A stretch of 64,000 nt of DNA from an uncultured Pelagibacteraceae bacterium (GTDB taxonomy: Bacteria; Pseudomonadota; Alphaproteobacteria; Pelagibacterales; Pelagibacteraceae): NCBI GenBank assembly GCA_902595465.1, contig CACJQE010000007.1, forward strand, positions 1-64,000, read 5' to 3'. This document shows, piece after piece, positions 62,030 through 64,000 of this stretch (positions are counted from its first letter, which is position 1; each line of letters begins with the position of its first letter). The position numbers were made by a program, and so were the translations under genes. The notes beneath the pieces are model-generated. The model saw nothing but the letters and a program-made list of their open reading frames with translations, made no database searches and had not been told where the DNA came from.

Positions 62030-63537
62030 TAGTTCACTAATCCAAACTTTTTAGCTAAAGTATTTCTTTGTAGTTTACCTGTTGCACCTTTAGGAATTTC
62101 ATTTACAAAAAATATTTTCTTTGGAATTTTAAATTTCGCAAGTTTTTCATTCGCATAAATTTTTATATCATCTTCAGTACACTGCATGCCTTCTTTTATG
62201 ATTATTGCGGTAGCTATATCTTCTCCAAGCATTTTATCTTCATATCCAAAGCAAACAGCTTGCTCAATATTTGGATGATCCATAAGAATGTTATCGACTT
62301 CTAAAGGCGAAATCTTTTCGCCACCTTTATTAATTATTTCCTTTAATCTTCCGGAGATTTTTAGATAACCATCTTTATCAAAATATCCTTGATCTCCTGT
62401 TCTAAACCAACCATCTGAAAAGCTATTTTTATTTGCATCTGGATTATTTTCATATCCAGATGTAACATTTTCACCTTTAATACAAACTTCTCCCTCTTCT
62501 CCTTGATTCAAAATCTTGTTATTATTATCCATAATACAAACTTCTGGCCCAGCAGGAATTCCTACAAATCCAGGTTTTTGGGACTTAGGTGGTAATGGAT
62601 TTGAGGTCATTTGATGAGTAGCTTCGGTCATCCCATATGCTTCTATTACTGGACAATTAAATACCTCATTTAGTTTTTCAAATACAGCTGGAGGCAGAGA
62701 TGCCGATGATGATCTTAAAAATCTAAGATTTAATTGTTTAGCAGTTTCTAGATTTTTATCTGCTCTCATTAATATTGCTTGATGCATTGTTGGTACTCCA
62801 GAATACCAAGTTATTTTTTCTCTTTTTGCATTATCTAAAAATTTTAATGCATTAAATCCACTACTTGCACAAACAGATGCCCCTACCTTCATAGAGGCCG
62901 CAAGAACTGCAATTAAGCCATGTATATGAAATAATGGCATAATATTTAGACAATGATCTTTATCAGTTAAATTAAGACTTTTGGAGATATTATCTGCCGA
63001 AGAAAAAATATTTTTATTTGTTAATGGAACAATTTTAGGTCTTGATGTAGTGCCCGAAGTATGAAGCACAAGAGCTTCATGATCTTCGCCTGGCAAAACA
63101 TAATCACTGCTTTTTTCAAAAAGATTAAAATCTCCGCTTAAAGTATTTCCGTCTGATTTTATTTCGCAAACAGGAATTTTTAATTTATTTGCGACTTCTA
63201 CTACTGGATTTTTAGAATTTTTCTCTACAACCACTATCTTTGGTTTTAAATCCTCTAGGTAAAATTCGAATTCTTCAGATTTATAGTTAGGGTTTAAAGG
63301 TGCAGCAGACATGTAGCTTGAAATCGCTAGAAAACTAGTTGCCATGTAAGGACCGTTTGGCAAAATTATTGCTGCACGATCTTTATTATTAATACCATTA
63401 CCTGATAATTGTTTTGAAATTCTTTCTATTAATGATTTTAAATCAACAAATTTTAGTGGAGAACTACTTTCAGATGTTATTGCAATTCGATTATCATTTT
63501 GTGATTCTATAATATTCCTAACAATTCTAGAGTTCAT
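62029..63537 (-). CDS. Acyl-CoA synthetase of the AAE3/Pcs60 (oxalyl-CoA synthetase-like) group
   Basis: 502 residues of the ANL superfamily. The AMP P-loop is LHTSGTTSRPKIVPLTNKN, with the Ser-Arg-Pro-Lys pattern found in AAE3/Pcs60. CLNIMPLFHIHGLIAVLAAS, WYSGVPTMHQAIL and LRFLRSSSASLPPAVFEKL follow; VIEAYGMTEATHQMTSNPLPP is a strong match to that group; WFRTGDQGYFDKDGYLKISGR is the A8 hinge; and PKGATGKLQRNTLAKKFG the C-terminal Lys motif. AAE3-type enzymes ligate oxalate to CoA. The assignment is by sequence pattern and the true substrate could be another dicarboxylate. Confidence 0.85.
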   Translation of the reverse strand: MNSRIVRNIIESQNDNRIAITSESSSPLKFVDLKSLIERISKQLSGNGINNKDRAAIILPNGPYMATSFLAISSYMSAAPLNPNYKSEEFEFYLEDLKPKIVVVEKNSKNPVVEVANKLKIPVCEIKSDGNTLSGDFNLFEKSSDYVLPGEDHEALVLHTSGTTSRPKIVPLTNKNIFSSADNISKSLNLTDKDHCLNIMPLFHIHGLIAVLAASMKVGASVCASSGFNALKFLDNAKREKITWYSGVPTMHQAILMRADKNLETAKQLNLRFLRSSSASLPPAVFEKLNEVFNCPVIEAYGMTEATHQMTSNPLPPKSQKPGFVGIPAGPEVCIMDNNNKILNQGEEGEVCIKGENVTSGYENNPDANKNSFSDGWFRTGDQGYFDKDGYLKISGRLKEIINKGGEKISPLEVDNILMDHPNIEQAVCFGYEDKMLGEDIATAIIIKEGMQCTEDDIKIYANEKLAKFKIPKKIFFVNEIPKGATGKLQRNTLAKKFGLVN

Positions 63538-63542
63538 TTAAA

Positions 63543-64000
63543 TTAATAACCTTTTGCGTATCCATCTTTTCTTGGATCTGAACCGCCAACTAAATTTCCT
63601 TTTTCTCTATCTATTTGAATTGCTTGTCCACCTCCATGAGTACCATCTATATACTCAACATTATGACCGACTTCTTTTAAATTATTAAAAATTTTTTCAT
63701 CAATACTTTTCTCTAATTTATAAATGTTATTGAAATGGAAAGCTCTAGGAAATGAAATGGCTTGTTGAGGGGTTAAGTTATAATCAATAATACTATTTAA
63801 AACATGAACTTGTCCAACAGGTTGATATTGTCCTCCCATTACTCCATAAGATAATTCACATTCTCCTTTGTTGTTCATAACTATTCCAGGAATTATAGTA
63901 TGTAGTGGTCTTTTTAATCCATGAATACAATTAGGATGACCTTCTTCAACTCTAAAATTAGTTCCTCTATTGTGAAGAACCACTCCAGATTTATTACCTG
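63543..64000 (-). CDS. Gamma-glutamyltransferase family protein, C-terminal part (5' end off the window)
   Basis: The frame runs off the right edge; about 152 C-terminal codons are visible. GVVLHNRGTNF, GLKRPLHTIIPGIVMNNKGE, SYGVMGGQYQPVGQVHVL, and GGGQAIQIDREKGNLVGGSDPRKDGYAKGY are typical of the small subunit of Ntn-type gamma-glutamyltransferase-like proteins. The catalytic Thr lies outside the window. Homologues hydrolyse or transfer glutamyl groups or act on cephalosporin-type amides; the branch cannot be fixed here. It is six bases from the ligase start and on the same strand, so may be part of one transcript. Confidence 0.88.
   Translation of the reverse strand, partial: GNKSGVVLHNRGTNFRVEEGHPNCIHGLKRPLHTIIPGIVMNNKGECELSYGVMGGQYQPVGQVHVLNSIIDYNLTPQQAISFPRAFHFNNIYKLEKSIDEKIFNNLKEVGHNVEYIDGTHGGGQAIQIDREKGNLVGGSDPRKDGYAKGY

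Noticed and set aside
1-64000. Search for CRISPR arrays, insertion sequences, phage genes, att sites and replication origin
   Set aside because: No regular spaced repeats, transposase, integrase, phage structural gene, terminal inverted repeats, dnaA or DnaA-box cluster was recognised by reading the sequence.

Overview
The window is about 30% GC and tightly packed. Genes are often separated by a few bases or overlap, no stretch longer than 300 bases lacks a gene, and no insertion sequence, phage gene or CRISPR array was seen. Gene content and order (purH next to a heparinase-like gene and rpe, divergent tsaD/hemC, ccmCDEFGH, TRAP and binding-protein ABC transporters, DUF2794, IalB-like protein) point to a streamlined marine alphaproteobacterium of the SAR11 / Pelagibacter type. 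This assignment is an inference from composition and gene content, not from a marker-gene tree.

Layout. 1-2.3 kb: the 3' end of a UbiH-type FAD hydroxylase, a Lon-N-domain protein and an FkbM methyltransferase. 2.45-2.9 kb: tRNA-Gly(GCC) followed closely by a pterin dehydratase. 2.9-7.1 kb (minus): purH, heparinase-like, rpe and a small membrane protein. 7.1-12.4 kb: a two-subunit sodium/substrate symporter with its own terminator, acetyl-CoA synthetase, an EVE protein and a conserved unknown. 12.5-21.3 kb: two TPR-GT41 glycosyltransferases flanking tsaD, hemC-hemD, mscS, yggT and folD. 21.4-25.2 kb: ybbP-ybbA head to head with tesA. 25.2-27.9 kb: MBL hydrolase, PQQ-type sugar dehydrogenase and an atypical SDR. 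28-33.7 kb: a light-repair neighbourhood with a prokaryotic cryptochrome/(6-4)-type photolyase, a DUF2256 mini-protein overlapping it by one base, a secreted acidic repeat protein, a small ORF broken by one stop codon, a photolyase-like protein lacking the usual N-terminal antenna domain, and argG. 33.7-37.3 kb: IalB-like, aldo/keto reductase, Bax-inhibitor-1 family, DUF2794, ispZ and hspQ. 37.4-42.1 kb: a strong orphan hairpin, ccmCDEFGH and a PagL-like protein.

42.1-64 kb reads as a carbon-acquisition region. It holds two tandem FMN 2-hydroxyacid oxidases, a class I aminotransferase, a GlcD-like flavoprotein, a 2-hydroxyacid dehydrogenase, a zinc alcohol dehydrogenase, a GlpVPQST-like ABC transporter (binding protein, two permeases, two non-equivalent ATPases), an amidase, a TakP/FcbT-like TRAP transporter with an unusually large permease, a ketopantoate-reductase-like enzyme, an oxalyl-CoA-synthetase-like ligase and part of a gamma-glutamyltransferase. 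A plausible reading is uptake of small polyols, alcohols or oxo acids and their oxidation through hydroxy acids to glyoxylate- or pyruvate-type oxo acids, which are then transaminated or reduced. Substrates cannot be fixed from sequence. In both transporters a hairpin lies directly after the binding-protein gene, a layout that would give more binding protein than permease.

Most items are recognisable families. Those most worth a second look are the two unusual photolyase-family proteins and their small neighbours, the TRAP permease with a ~335-residue C-terminal extension, the asymmetric ABC ATPase pair, the orphan hairpin before ccmC, and the overlapping divergent start codons of ybbA/tesA.
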